Assembly (NCBI GenBank): GCA_959600045.1
Contig: CAUGKJ010000085.1
Location: 1 to 5,076, forward strand
Direction: 5' to 3'
Length of the DNA stretch: 5,076 nucleotides
Source: an uncultured Haemophilus sp.
Lineage (GTDB): Bacteria > Pseudomonadota > Gammaproteobacteria > Enterobacterales > Pasteurellaceae
Position 1 is the stretch's first letter. Each line of letters begins with the position of its first letter. Made by a program: the position numbers and the translations under genes. The notes beneath the pieces are model-generated. The model was not told the origin of the DNA and searched no databases. It saw nothing but the letters and a program-made list of their open reading frames with translations. Shown one piece after another: positions 4,231 through 5,076 of this stretch.

Positions 4231-5076
4231 ATGTTTTATACCGAAAATTATGATGTGATCGTTGTGGGTGGCGGTCATGCCGGTACAGAAGCCGCGTTGG
4301 CTCCGGCACGCATGGGATTAAAAACCCTACTATTGACACATAATATTGATACCCTCGGACAAATGTCATGTAACCCCGCTATTGGTGGGATTGGTAAAGG
4401 CCATTTAGTGAAAGAAGTGGATGCTATGGGCGGGTTAATGGCGCATGCTGCAGATAAGGCGGGGATTCAATTTCGTACTTTAAACAGCAGTAAAGGGCCT
4501 GCTGTACGTGCAACCCGAGCTCAAGCTGACCGCGTGTTATATCGCCAAGCAGTACGCATTGCACTAGAAAATCAACCTAATTTAGATATTTTCCAACAAG
4601 AAGTGACCGATATTTTAATTGAGCAAGATCGTGTTTGTGGTGTGGAAACCAAAATGGGACTTAAATTCCGTGCTAAATCGGTGGTTTTAACTGCTGGTAC
4701 TTTCTTAGCGGGTAAGATCCATATTGGTTTAGAACATTATGAAGGCGGTCGCGCAGGTGATCCAGCATCTGTTACACTTTCTCATCGTTTACGTGATCTG
4801 AATTTACGTGTAGATCGTTTAAAAACCGGTACACCACCGCGTATTGATGCACGCACGATCAATTTCGATATATTGGCTAAACAACATGGTGATGCCGTAT
4901 TACCGGTATTATCTTTTATGGGATCAGTGGATGATCACCCTCAACAAATTCCTTGTTATATAACACACACTAATGAACAAACTCATGAAGTGATCCGTAA
5001 TAACTTAGATCGTAGTCCAATGTATACCGGTGTGATTGAAGGAAAAAGAGGAAGCAGATCGTACCAGTATTATTTT
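4231..5076 (+). CDS. mnmG: tRNA uridine-5-carboxymethylaminomethyl modification enzyme MnmG (GidA), 3' part missing
   Basis: MnmG is an FAD protein. With the GTPase MnmE it builds the cmnm5/nm5 group on wobble uridine 34 of certain tRNAs, using methylene-tetrahydrofolate. The start [22 protein letters not shown] is typical, with the FAD dinucleotide-binding motif GGGHAG at residues 13-18. [15 protein letters not shown] with Cys47 follows, then [14 protein letters not shown], the GGRAGDP motif and [13 protein letters not shown]. The ATG at 4231 has a purine-rich but weak ribosome site (AGAGAGAG, 4221-4228). The window holds 282 of about 630 codons and the frame stays open to the end. Residues 1-271 fit the family. 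The last 11 or so ([11 protein letters not shown], from about 5044) do not match the expected IGPRYCPSIEDK, which carries the second conserved Cys (277). That points to a sequence junction or assembly end rather than a natural variant. The downstream position beside oriC is classic for gidA. Confidence 0.95.
   Translation, partial: MFYTENYDVIVVGGGHAGTEAALAPARMGLKTLLLTHNIDTLGQMSCNPAIGGIGKGHLVKEVDAMGGLMAHAADKAGIQFRTLNSSKGPAVRATRAQADRVLYRQAVRIALENQPNLDIFQQEVTDILIEQDRVCGVETKMGLKFRAKSVVLTAGTFLAGKIHIGLEHYEGGRAGDPASVTLSHRLRDLNLRVDRLKTGTPPRIDARTINFDILAKQHGDAVLPVLSFMGSVDDHPQQIPCYITHTNEQTHEVIRNNLDRSPMYTGVIEGKRGSRSYQYYF

Noticed and set aside
4088..4369. 93-codon open frame on the minus strand
   Set aside because: It covers the origin's unwinding region and the mnmG start in antisense. 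The composition is Arg/Tyr-rich and unlike a real protein.

Overview
The window looks like chromosomal DNA from a Haemophilus-type member of the Pasteurellaceae. The DNA is AT-rich, all five proteins closely resemble gamma-proteobacterial housekeeping proteins, and mutS carries a perfect Haemophilus-type DNA uptake signal core (ACCGCACTT at 472-480, read as AAGTGCGGT on the minus strand). Several one-mismatch copies occur elsewhere. The exact species cannot be fixed from the sequence alone. From memory, the order mutS / glpX / zapB / mioC / oriC / mnmG is not that of H. influenzae Rd, so a related species such as H. parainfluenzae is a reasonable guess.

Layout: (1) 1-1878, plus strand, the 3' three quarters of mutS (DNA mismatch repair), cut by the window start. 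(2) 1885-1929, a perfect 13-bp inverted repeat that can terminate both mutS and the convergent glpX. (3) 1937-2950, minus strand, glpX (class II fructose-1,6-bisphosphatase). (4) 2951-3093, a divergent intergenic region with a near-perfect PurR-type operator and putative promoters for glpX and zapB. (5) 3094-3312, zapB (cell-division coiled coil), followed by a hairpin terminator at 3320-3344. (6) 3364-3801, mioC (flavodoxin-like), followed by a terminator at 3809-3836. (7) About 3846-4135, gene-free DNA with all the hallmarks of the chromosomal replication origin oriC: five good DnaA boxes, a cluster of Dam GATC sites, phased GATCTT repeats and an AT-rich unwinding region. (8) 4231 to the window end, plus strand, the 5' part of mnmG (gidA), whose sequence departs from the family in the last ~33 bases.

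The mioC - oriC - gidA layout, with DnaA boxes nearer mioC and the AT-rich 13-mer-like region nearer gidA, is the same as in E. coli. The origin is therefore supported by both sequence and synteny. The neighbours are housekeeping genes for repair, gluconeogenesis, division, flavoprotein redox and tRNA modification. I see no defence system, prophage, insertion sequence, CRISPR array or RNA gene. The points most worth a second look are the fine structure of the origin, the PurR-type operator upstream of glpX, the mioC promoter whose predicted start coincides with the zapB terminator hairpin, and the sequence break at the end of mnmG.
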